Source: WRMR01 sp031548645
Lineage (GTDB): Bacteria > Planctomycetota > Planctomycetia > Pirellulales > Thermoguttaceae
Direction of reading: 5' to 3'
Assembly: GCA_031548645.1 (NCBI GenBank)
Contig: JAVBQX010000075.1
Location: 1 to 11,038 of the forward strand
Length of the DNA: 11,038 nt
In this document: piece after piece, positions 1 to 6,368 of the stretch
Position numbering within the stretch: the stretch's first letter is position 1
Layout of the letters: each line of letters starts with the position of its first letter
The notes under the pieces: model-generated
Database searches by the model: none
Told to the model about the DNA's origin: nothing
Seen by the model: the letters and a program-made list of their open reading frames with translations, nothing else
Program-made: the position numbers and the translations under genes

Positions 1-1037
1 GTATTGTGCGGCGTGGCGGCGATCATTTTCGTGAACTGGTCAACGGCCGCTTTTCGCTGTTCCTCGTAATCGTCGCTTCCCTGTCCGGCCCGCAAACGCG
101 CCGCCGCCTGCTCGTGGAAAATGCCGACGTACATCATCGCAAGGGGATTGTTCGGCTCCAGCTCCAGGATTTTTTTCAGTTCCGGATCGAGATCCGTAGC
201 GTTCGGGTCAAGCAGCTTGTAATACGAGCGGTATTCGTAATCCGCCAACAGCGCCGTGGGGGAATCCGCGTTGTCTCTCGCGAAGTCCGCCATGAGGGTG
301 TCGGCCTCGGCGGCGCGGGTTTCCAGCGGCGTGTTGCGGAATTCCGGCGACATGCAGGCCAAGGAGTTTTGCATGTTGGCGCGGAGCAATCGCGAGTACA
401 TGCTCACCACTTCCACGTCGGCGGGATTGAGATCGAGCGCCTTTTTCGCCAGCAGATCGAAGAAGGGCGGCTCGCCGGTGCCGGGCTGGTAGACGCCCGT
501 GTTGAGCATCGGGGCGCGCACGACGACCAGGCATTTCCAGGCCAGGGGATTTTCCGGGGCCAATTCCAGGATTCGCTGGATGGTGGGGTACATGGCCTGA
601 TTGTCCGCCGCTTTGCGCTGGTTGTCGAGAATCCGCTCCAGAATTTTCAACCGTTCCCCGTCCGAGGAGATGGTCCCGAGCAGCGTCTGGTAGAACCGGG
701 CCGAGGTTTTCCAGTCGGACGGCACGACGCCGTTCCGGTCGAAGGCTTCGGCCAGTTCGCGGACGATTTCCATGTCATCGGGTTTTTCCTCCTGATAGTG
801 GAGCAGTTGCTGGACGCCGTCACGCCAGTTGCCGGCCTCTTCGGCGTCGCGGAAAATTTTGATCCGGAATTCGGTCTGGTCCTTCGTCTGGAGGTAATAA
901 ACGCCGACGAGCGCCGCACCGAGCATGCCCAGGACCACGAAGGTGCCCAAAAGCCACTTCCAGCGGATCGCGAACAGCGGCCCTGCGTATTCGTTGTTGT
1001 CTTTCGAGGGACGATTCTCAATGTCTGACTTGCGCAT
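1..1037 (-). CDS. Membrane-anchored TPR-repeat protein, C-terminus outside window
   Basis: The reading frame is open from ATG at 1037 to the left edge, giving 345 residues without a stop. Residues 1-24 are polar and presumably cytoplasmic. Residues about 27-49 form one hydrophobic helix, preceded by the basic stretch RWKW. The rest is soluble, helical and rich in TPR-like pairs, for example about 64-102 (EEAGNWRDGVQQLL, PDDMEIVRELAEAF), 150-170 (ILELAPENPLAWKCL), 198-220 (ALDLNPADVEVVSMYSRLL) and 286-310 (KILELEPNNPLAMMYVGIF). This predicts a type II membrane protein with a periplasmic or external TPR scaffold. It lies downstream of the exosortase and Wzz-like genes on the same strand, and EPS loci often carry TPR proteins, so a role in polysaccharide assembly is an inference. 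The RBS is weak (AGG 8-10 bases before the ATG). The 243-bp gap to the preceding gene, filled by a repeat element, suggests it may have its own promoter. Confidence 0.8.
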   Translation of the reverse strand, partial: MRKSDIENRPSKDNNEYAGPLFAIRWKWLLGTFVVLGMLGAALVGVYYLQTKDQTEFRIKIFRDAEEAGNWRDGVQQLLHYQEEKPDDMEIVRELAEAFDRNGVVPSDWKTSARFYQTLLGTISSDGERLKILERILDNQRKAADNQAMYPTIQRILELAPENPLAWKCLVVVRAPMLNTGVYQPGTGEPPFFDLLAKKALDLNPADVEVVSMYSRLLRANMQNSLACMSPEFRNTPLETRAAEADTLMADFARDNADSPTALLADYEYRSYYKLLDPNATDLDPELKKILELEPNNPLAMMYVGIFHEQAAARLRAGQGSDDYEEQRKAAVDQFTKMIAATPHN

Positions 1038-1060
1038 GATTTTACCTGTGAGGGGGTATC

Positions 1061-1078
1061 GTTATGCCGTGTTATGCC
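1061..1078. repeat. Short tandem GTTATGCC repeat upstream of the TPR gene
   Basis: The octamer GTTATGCC occurs at 1061-1068 and again at 1071-1078. The copies are 10 bp apart, about one helical turn. They lie 24-41 bp upstream of the TPR gene start (ATG at 1037, minus strand). Helically phased half-sites can mark an activator or repressor site, but two 8-mers are weak evidence and chance or slippage is possible. Confidence 0.3.
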
Positions 1079-1102
1079 AACAATAAAATGAAATTTTGTT
1101 CC

Positions 1103-1266
1103 ATTGGCAGCCCGGAGCGTGAGCGACGGGTTAAACCTCGATTAATTCTCGCGGTTTTAATTGAAAGGATGATATTTCAACACATATAATATATAATTTG
1201 TACTTATGATTAAAGTTGCGACAGTGATGAAACGAAAACCCGTCGCTTACGCTTCGGGCTGCCAAT
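1103..1266. repeat. 164-bp element with 30-bp inverted termini (MITE-like or REP pair)
   Basis: The arm at 1103-1132 and the reverse complement of the arm at 1237-1266 match at 28 of 30 positions. Both begin ATTGGCAGCCCG and end GCGACGGGTT. The 104-bp spacer is AT-rich, unlike the coding DNA around it. Each arm holds an imperfect palindrome of the form CCCG-nn-GC-nnnn-GC-nn-CGGG, which is how REP sequences look; an inverted pair is the layout of a REPIN. A short non-autonomous element with terminal inverted repeats would look the same. TTGTT occurs just outside both ends (1096-1100 and 1268-1272), but not flush with the arms, so a target-site duplication is not established. The element fills most of the gap between the Wzz-like and TPR genes, ends 14 bp beyond the Wzz-like stop codon, and could fold in its mRNA. 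Confidence 0.8.
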
Positions 1267-1280
1267 CTTGTTGCTGACGA

Positions 1281-3482
1281 TCATTGGCCTTTGCCGGCGG
1301 AAATTCCGGAAATCAAAAACGACGTGATCGGTTTTCCGACCTCGACGAAACGTTCGTAAATTCTTTCGGTGTTTTTGCGCGGCGTGTCGTACATGCGGAG
1401 CGCCAAAACGACCGCGTCGACGAAATGGCACAGCACGTGCGAGCCTGACGAGCGCTCGAACGGCCGGGCCGAAATGATGATCGTGCCGTAATGGTTCCGC
1501 AGTTCCTTGAGCAGCATTTCGAATTTCCCGTCGCTGAACAGGTCGATCGACGAATCGCCCGACGAGGGGCCGTCCGGCAGGAAATACAAATTCGGCTGGT
1601 GCGAATCGCGGACGATGGACTCGTTGAGCCCCTGTCGCATGTTGAGGACGTCGGCCAGTCCGGCTTTTCCCTCGACGCCGACGAGGTTCCGCAAACGCGG
1701 ACTGCCGCCGTGCGTGTCGATCAGCAGGACGGGTTTCTTTTTCATCTGGGCGATCTTTTCCGCCACGGACAGGGCGAGCTGGGCCTGCCCGTCGTCGCTG
1801 CGCACGCTTGAAAACAGGAAGGTGCGGGAATCGGCGAACGACTGCCCGAAACAAAGATTGTTGCAAATTTCGTCGACGGAAAAATAAAAGGCCTGCCGCT
1901 GTCGTTTGTTCATTTCCGTTTCGCGGCCCGAGCGGGACAGTCCTGCGACCGTTTCGCGCGAGACGCCCGGGAACATCATCGGGAACTGGCTCAGGTGATA
2001 AAACCTCGGGCAGGACAGTTCGCGTCCCCAGGCGAGCAGCAGCGGAAGGGCCATGCCGATCAAAAAGCTCAACATCGCCATGCGCAGCCGCCGGTTGGCG
2101 TCCGGGTACGAGGGCATATTCGCCGTCGAAATCTGGTCGACCTGATCCTGGGCATAGGTTTCCGTTTTCAGGACGTCGATGCGCGACATGAGTGTGGCGT
2201 AAACCTGTTCCTCGCGATTCCGCTTCGTGAGGGCTTCGACCGCGTCGTTGATGATTTTGGCCACGTCGCCGTCTTTCGCCTGCTGCTTGATGTTCGCGTC
2301 CTGGAGCGACTTGACCTGGGACTTGAGCAGCTCGATGTTTTGTTGCGATTGGAGAATGTCGTTGTGGGCCAGCTTCCTCATGCGGGCCTTCCATTGCAGC
2401 TTCATGTCGGGCAGCAGGCTTTCGCGTGCGCTTTCGATCCGATTTTCCACGTCGTCCAGTTTTTTCTGGGTTTTTACCACAAAAAACGATTCGGGCGGAT
2501 ATTTTTCCGAATCCTTTTCCAACTTGTCCTGCAGATAGATGCGTTCGGTCATGAGTTCCTGGATGAGCGGGTTGCTCAACACGTCCGCTTCCACTTCGGA
2601 ATCGGGCACCTCCGATTCGTCGGAAAGCACGTTGCGGTTCAGGCGGATCATGATTTCCAGCGAGGCGATTTCCGCTTCCAGTCCGATGATTTGATTCGCG
2701 AGCGGCGTCTGCGTGCCGACGATCGTTTTGTTCAATTCCGACGGGAGGTCGCCCCCCATTTCGGCGATCTGGCGGGAATACCTGTTGTATTCCGTGTTCA
2801 GGGCCTCGATTTCATTCTTCTTGAGCCGCGCGATTTCCTCCAGCTTGGGGGTCAGATAGTCGTTGCGTTTTTTGTTGTCCACGGCCATGGTGTCGAAGTA
2901 ACCCGCGATGATCGATTCCAGGATCAACTGGGACAATCGCGGGTCTTTCGTGGTGAAACTGACGATATGGATCGGAGATTCCGACCTCTGGCGGACGTTG
3001 ACGTTGTTCGCCAGCCACCGCTGCGGGTCCTGCTTCTTCATAATGTCCGAAATATCGATCCCGTCCGCCTGGGCCTTTTCCGCGATCCGTGGCCATGCGA
3101 TCTCCATGACCGGCGGGCTGTAAATGATCTGCAGCGTCGACTGGACGATGGCCATGGCCTCGGCGGGGGTATGCTGCGTGGGAAATGCGATGTAGGGCTG
3201 CTGGAGCTGAACCCGCAACCAGGCTTCCGAAGTATACTGCTGGTCGGTGTACAGGTACGTCGCCGCGGCGAGCGCAACTCCCAGGATGAGACTGGCAGGA
3301 AAGGCCCAATACCAGTTGCGCCACAGCGCAGTCAGGAACAGCAGGAAACGAAAGAACGGCTCGCGAAACACGCGGTCGATCATTTCATTCGTCGACGTGC
3401 CGGGAAGGGGAGCCTTTCGCCCCTTCGCGGAACCCCTGTTTCCCGTTTCGACGGAATAATATTCGTTGGGTGAACCTGACAT
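1281..3482 (-). CDS. Wzz/GumC-like polysaccharide chain-length protein with degenerate BY-kinase-like domain
   Basis: This 733-residue protein has the layout of Gram-negative polysaccharide co-polymerases that regulate export and chain length of surface polysaccharide. A cytoplasmic N-terminus precedes TM1 (about 56-78). A large periplasmic region follows (about 79-465), with helical coiled-coil stretches at about 213-240, 262-282, 310-355 and 372-400. TM2 (about 466-486) comes just after the P-rich PSYPDANRR that is usual there. The C-terminal part (about 530-725) resembles the cytoplasmic ATPase of BY-kinases: a beta strand into SSVRSDDGQAQLALSVAEKI where Walker A should be, VLLIDTHGGSPRL where Walker A' should be, and YGTIIISARP where Walker B should be. 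The GK[ST] of Walker A and the Walker B aspartate are absent, and no tyrosine cluster ends the protein, so it is probably not an active kinase. It starts 52 bp after the exosortase stop, so cotranscription is likely. No clear Shine-Dalgarno precedes the ATG. Confidence 0.88.
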   Translation of the reverse strand: MSGSPNEYYSVETGNRGSAKGRKAPLPGTSTNEMIDRVFREPFFRFLLFLTALWRNWYWAFPASLILGVALAAATYLYTDQQYTSEAWLRVQLQQPYIAFPTQHTPAEAMAIVQSTLQIIYSPPVMEIAWPRIAEKAQADGIDISDIMKKQDPQRWLANNVNVRQRSESPIHIVSFTTKDPRLSQLILESIIAGYFDTMAVDNKKRNDYLTPKLEEIARLKKNEIEALNTEYNRYSRQIAEMGGDLPSELNKTIVGTQTPLANQIIGLEAEIASLEIMIRLNRNVLSDESEVPDSEVEADVLSNPLIQELMTERIYLQDKLEKDSEKYPPESFFVVKTQKKLDDVENRIESARESLLPDMKLQWKARMRKLAHNDILQSQQNIELLKSQVKSLQDANIKQQAKDGDVAKIINDAVEALTKRNREEQVYATLMSRIDVLKTETYAQDQVDQISTANMPSYPDANRRLRMAMLSFLIGMALPLLLAWGRELSCPRFYHLSQFPMMFPGVSRETVAGLSRSGRETEMNKRQRQAFYFSVDEICNNLCFGQSFADSRTFLFSSVRSDDGQAQLALSVAEKIAQMKKKPVLLIDTHGGSPRLRNLVGVEGKAGLADVLNMRQGLNESIVRDSHQPNLYFLPDGPSSGDSSIDLFSDGKFEMLLKELRNHYGTIIISARPFERSSGSHVLCHFVDAVVLALRMYDTPRKNTERIYERFVEVGKPITSFLISGISAGKGQ

Positions 3483-3534
3483 CGGTTATGATTTCGTGTG
3501 AATCGTGATATAAAAATAATAAAAGATTGGCGGA

Positions 3535-4710
3535 TCATTCCGTTCGGCGGATGCGGGCCTGCTGTTCCCGGACTTCGACGCGGTGAAACACCTTGCCGAA
3601 CCACCAGATGATGACGATGAAAAACAGGAAGGTCAGGATCAGCATGACCGTGCCGGAAATTTCGTCGCACACGACCGGCGTCGCCTTTTCGAAACCGAAA
3701 CTTTCGACCAGTCCCGAAGCGTGTTTGACCAAAAGCCCCGTGTTGGCGATCCGCAACGCGTTGACGAAAAGCGCCACGGGCACGACCAGGCAGAACAAAA
3801 GCACGTTCTGCCACCAGGGCCGCCGCATCAGCAACGCCGCCGCATAGGCCGCCGCGATGACCGAAACCAGCACGCGAATCCCCGAGCAGGCCGCCTCGAC
3901 GTCGAGCCGCTGATTGTCGCTCATGAGGACCACGTTCCCCACCGCGATGGCATGTTCGCCGACCAGTCGCAGCATGTAAACGCTCAATTTCGCCGCCACT
4001 TCCTGGAGCGGGCCCCGCAGCATCATTTCGACGGTGTGCGGCCAAGGAAACATGAACGCCAAAAACAACAGCGAGGGAAGCGCCCAAAGGAACACGCGCA
4101 TGCCGAAACACATCAGACACACGGCCAGAACCCAGATCAGGATGGTCCAGGGGTCCAATGAGTCCATGGAACGCACCATGACGTAATAGCGAAAGGCCCC
4201 CCAGCCCAGGAGAAGAACCGCCCCGAGGGCGATTCCCAAAACGGCGTCGAGCCGACCCTGTTTCGCGGGAAAGTTGTCGCGGCGGACCCAGAGAAAATAC
4301 GCGGTGAACGGCGCCACGAAAAACCCGTGGTGATAGTCGATGTTGTTCGTCCAGGTCCGGAACAGTTCGACCATGGTCGGCCAATAGGCGAAAATCAATG
4401 TCGCCGCCAACACGGGCATGGCAATCGCAAACGCGACCCGCCGCTGCATTTGGGGTTCCGCCTCAACATACACCGTTTCACGGGATGCCCGGTCAACCGT
4501 TCGTTGCGTTGTCGGTTCCGGTGTTGCGGCAGGTGTGGACTGCGGCACGGGCTCCGGTATGGCGAATTGCGGTTGCGGCTGCCGAGATGGCTCGGCGGGC
4601 ATTGGCGCGACCGGCTGCGGCGCGGCGGGTTCCCCCGCCGATTTGATCTCGTTGAGATTCAATTGGAACGGGTTGGAGGACTCGTTGTCGGGTGTGTTAT
4701 TGTCTTGCAT
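3535..4710 (-). CDS. Exosortase-family membrane transpeptidase (possibly planctomycete XrtU type)
   Basis: Exosortases are multi-pass membrane cysteine proteases/transpeptidases that process proteins with a C-terminal PEP-CTERM-type signal, commonly encoded in EPS loci. In this 391-residue protein about eight hydrophobic helices span residues 92-371. Family landmarks are visible: DYHHGFFVAPFTAYFLW (125-141, compare the usual SHGFLVP), FPWP (221-224), EAACSGIRVL with the catalytic Cys275 (272-281), and NALRI with Arg320 (317-321). The third catalytic residue, normally His in H-[DE]-F-S-G, aligns with Asp349 in CDEISG. Residues 1-88 form a hydrophilic Pro/Ala/Gln/Glu-rich tail ahead of TM1, uncommon in the family. 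No EpsI-like domain is fused at the C-terminus. The Wzz-like gene follows on the same strand, supporting an EPS setting. Assignment to the XrtU subfamily is a recollection of planctomycete exosortases, not something the sequence proves. The ATG is not preceded by a good RBS. Confidence 0.88.
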   Translation of the reverse strand: MQDNNTPDNESSNPFQLNLNEIKSAGEPAAPQPVAPMPAEPSRQPQPQFAIPEPVPQSTPAATPEPTTQRTVDRASRETVYVEAEPQMQRRVAFAIAMPVLAATLIFAYWPTMVELFRTWTNNIDYHHGFFVAPFTAYFLWVRRDNFPAKQGRLDAVLGIALGAVLLLGWGAFRYYVMVRSMDSLDPWTILIWVLAVCLMCFGMRVFLWALPSLLFLAFMFPWPHTVEMMLRGPLQEVAAKLSVYMLRLVGEHAIAVGNVVLMSDNQRLDVEAACSGIRVLVSVIAAAYAAALLMRRPWWQNVLLFCLVVPVALFVNALRIANTGLLVKHASGLVESFGFEKATPVVCDEISGTVMLILTFLFFIVIIWWFGKVFHRVEVREQQARIRRTE

Positions 4711-5226
4711 TGTTCTTGGGGGATGGGAACTTGTGTTCGGTCATGCCTGGAACAGCGGGCAAAAGGCGCCTGCGGATTTATTCGGGCTGACAATATATCA
4801 CATTCCCGCGATGGTTGATTTCGCAGAAAAGCAAAACTGCACGGATTTCGTAATGGTTTCCGACTAGGCGTACTTTATGAAATATACAATATGATTCGTG
4901 GAAATGGCGATAAGTTTACTAAAATGACCGATTTTATGCGGGTTTTTCTTTGCAATCGTTGTATTCGTTGCCAGCGGTCATGGCGGCATTTCGATAATTT
5001 GGCTGAAATTCGTAAAATATACCAACTGCTAATTTCGGATCGGTTTGAGGCGGCTCGTGTCGACAAAGAAAACGGCATAATTCACAATATACTGGTAAAT
5101 CATCCGGAAAACGTGTAAGATGTTTTATGCAAAGAATCACTGCGATCGCGATATGTATCACGATTGATACGATGGTCTTTTCAACAGCGGTAATGTCCGC
5201 TTGAATATTAGTAAAGTCAGAAAGAT
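4711..5226. other. 516-bp divergent intergenic region
   Basis: This gap separates the minus-strand exosortase gene from the plus-strand isomerase-like gene and must hold promoters for both. It is clearly more AT-rich than the genes. Short open frames exist, but they show no recognisable domain, no RBS and no coding-like composition, so no gene is called. An AT-rich hexamer read on the minus strand (TATATT, complement of 4792-4797) could be a -10 for the exosortase gene, but no convincing -35 pairs with it. The octameric palindrome GCGATCGC occurs once at 5142-5149. The start codon at 5227 is preceded only by the weak AGAAAG at 5220-5225. Confidence 0.6.
5155..5170. promoter_or_regulatory. Operator-like inverted repeat upstream of the isomerase-like gene
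   Basis: GTATCA-CGAT-TGATAC has perfect 6-bp arms around a 4-bp centre and lies 57-72 bp upstream of the ATG at 5227. Its size and position suit a dimeric repressor or activator site. The right arm with the preceding T gives TTGATA, which could also serve as a -35 hexamer, though no -10 at proper spacing was found. A single site of this size can arise by chance. Confidence 0.35.
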
Positions 5227-6084
5227 ATGAAACATTCGAGAAGAAATTTTTTACGTCTGGGAAGCTGTGCTGCGGTTGCGTTCCCGTTGTACCTTCAAAC
5301 GTCGGACGTGTCGAGGGGGCAAACGAGTCAAACATCGCAAAATGCCGTTCCGCCGCTGGAATTGGGAATGGCGTCGTACTCATTGCGCGAATTCAGCCGC
5401 GCCGACTGCATCGCGATGACCAAGCGGCTGAGAATGAAAAAAATGTGTTTCAAGTCGATGCATTTGGAGATGAATTCGACCGACGAGCAATGCCGACAGG
5501 CCGTCGAAGAGTGCAAAAATGCGGGAATCGACCTGTACGGCTGCGGCGTCTGCTACATGAATTCCGAAGCGGATGTGCTCAATACGTTCCGCTATGCGCA
5601 GGCGGCGGGCATGAGACTCATCGTCGGCGTGCCGAAGCACGAACTGCTGCCCCTGGTCGAGGAAAAGGTCAAAGAAACCGGGCTCGTCGTGGCGATACAT
5701 AATCATGGGCCCGGCGACAAGTTGTACCCGACCCCGGCAAGCGTCCTGGAAAAAATCGAGGGACTCGACCCGCGTATCGGCGTCTGCCTCGACGTGGGGC
5801 ACACCGTCCGTTCGGGCGTCGATCCCGCAGAAGCGGTCATCGCGTGCGGCAAACGGCTGCTCGACCTGCACATGAAGGACATGACCGAGGCGACCGCAAA
5901 CGGCAAGACGCTCGTTTGCGGATACGGCGTGACCGACTTCCCGGCGATCATCCGGGCCTTGATCACGATCAATTACCGGGGCATCGTCGGTTTCGAATAC
6001 GAAGCGGAAGCCAAAGACCCCTTGCCCGGCCTGGCCGAATCCGTCGGTTTCGTCCACGGCGTCATTCGAGTCATTACCGCGTAA
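5227..6084 (+). CDS. Tat-exported sugar phosphate isomerase/epimerase-like TIM-barrel protein
   Basis: The 285-residue product starts with the twin-arginine signal SRRNFLRLG (4-12) and a hydrophobic stretch to about residue 24, so export in folded form is predicted. The rest resembles the xylose isomerase-like TIM barrel (AP_endonuc_2 fold): LELGMASYSLREF at the first strand (44-56), AGIDLYGCGV (99-108), MRLIVGVP (129-136), VVAIHNHG (154-161), IGVCLDVGH (184-192), LLDLHMKD (211-218) and IVGFEYE (253-259). The acidic and histidine residues in HNHG, LDVGH, LHMKD and FEYE sit where the family binds a divalent metal. Exact substrate cannot be told: these domains isomerise or epimerise sugars and related polyols, and exported members are common in planctomycetes and mostly uncharacterised. 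A 76-residue PAAR-like protein follows after 18 bp and is probably cotranscribed. Cys residues are frequent (for example 74, 89, 96, 106 and 109), which is mildly unusual for an exported protein. Confidence 0.88.
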   Translation: MKHSRRNFLRLGSCAAVAFPLYLQTSDVSRGQTSQTSQNAVPPLELGMASYSLREFSRADCIAMTKRLRMKKMCFKSMHLEMNSTDEQCRQAVEECKNAGIDLYGCGVCYMNSEADVLNTFRYAQAAGMRLIVGVPKHELLPLVEEKVKETGLVVAIHNHGPGDKLYPTPASVLEKIEGLDPRIGVCLDVGHTVRSGVDPAEAVIACGKRLLDLHMKDMTEATANGKTLVCGYGVTDFPAIIRALITINYRGIVGFEYEAEAKDPLPGLAESVGFVHGVIRVITA

Positions 6085-6102
6085 AATCAAAACGGACAAA
6101 AC

Positions 6103-6333
6103 ATGACGCGACCCAGGAAAAAAGACATCACACCCGCCGAGCCGACCGTATTGATCGAAGGTCGCCCCGCCGCGACGTCGGGACATTCGCCCGGCGACGA
6201 CGGCGCGGTGATTTCCGGCGAGCCGACGGTTCTTGCCGCAGGACGCCCCGCCGCGACGATCTCTGACCAATCCAACGTGACCGGCAGACCGACGGTTTTG
6301 ATCAAAGGCCACCCCGCCGCGGGTGACGGTTGA
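6103..6333 (+). CDS. Small protein of three PAAR-like repeats
   Basis: This 76-residue frame begins 18 bp after the isomerase-like gene and is built from three copies of one unit: EPTVLIEGRPAATSG (13-27), EPTVLAAGRPAATIS (40-54) and RPTVLIKGHPAAGDG (62-76), with short Gly/Ser/Asp-rich linkers. The unit closely resembles the repeated S-P-T-V-F-I-N-G-K-P-A-A-R-x-G-D element of PAAR-domain proteins, which form zinc-stabilised cone tips on type VI secretion spikes and related injection machines. The final arginine of PAAR is Thr in copies 1 and 2 and Gly in copy 3, and there is no Cys and only two His (28 and 70), so the usual metal site is not evident. It has no signal peptide or TM segment. No secretion-system gene lies nearby, so its role is unknown. 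The RBS is poor. The strand choice rests on the better PAAR match and operon-like spacing; an overlapping minus-strand frame shows some PAAR-like text by mirror effect. Confidence 0.6.
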   Translation: MTRPRKKDITPAEPTVLIEGRPAATSGHSPGDDGAVISGEPTVLAAGRPAATISDQSNVTGRPTVLIKGHPAAGDG

Positions 6334-6352
6334 GGCGATCTTGAATCACCTC
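6332..6352. terminator. Possible stem-loop between convergent genes
   Basis: GAGGCGAT (6332-6339) and ATCACCTC (6345-6352) can pair at 7 of 8 positions around the loop CTTGA. The stem overlaps the stop codon of the small PAAR-like gene and lies 16 bp from the end of the convergent Tat-protein gene. No T-run follows on either strand, so it is a weak terminator candidate at best. Confidence 0.2.
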
Positions 6353-6368
6353 GCGTCGGCGTTACGCT

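Noticed and set aside
6..1028. Plus-strand open frame of 340 codons antisense to the TPR gene
   Set aside because: The minus frame has a proper TM helix and TPR-like helix pairs; the plus frame is Arg/Val/Phe-rich shadow text.
1096..1272. TTGTT on both sides of the 164-bp element as a target-site duplication
   Set aside because: The two copies are not flush with the arms (2 bp and 1 bp away), and five bases in T-rich sequence are easily chance.
1995..3473. Plus-strand open frame of 492 codons antisense to the Wzz-like gene
   Set aside because: The minus-strand frame has TM segments, coiled coil and family layout. The plus frame reads as Arg/Val/Asp/Leu-rich text mirroring it, with no domain.
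4891..5383. Two small open frames (plus 4891-5118, minus 5383-4934) in and near the divergent gap
   Set aside because: No RBS, no domain and AT-rich non-coding composition; the minus one overlaps the Tat signal region of the real gene.
6087..6305. Minus-strand frame of 72 codons that also reads AAGRPAARTVGSP
   Set aside because: The PAAR-like text appears once and in part, apparently because the repeat DNA is near-palindromic in codon content. The plus frame gives three full PTVLIxGRPAA units and fits the operon direction.
5380..6312. Minus-strand open frame of 310 codons antisense to the isomerase-like and PAAR-like genes
   Set aside because: It mirrors a clear TIM-barrel gene with Tat signal and shows no coherent fold or start signal.
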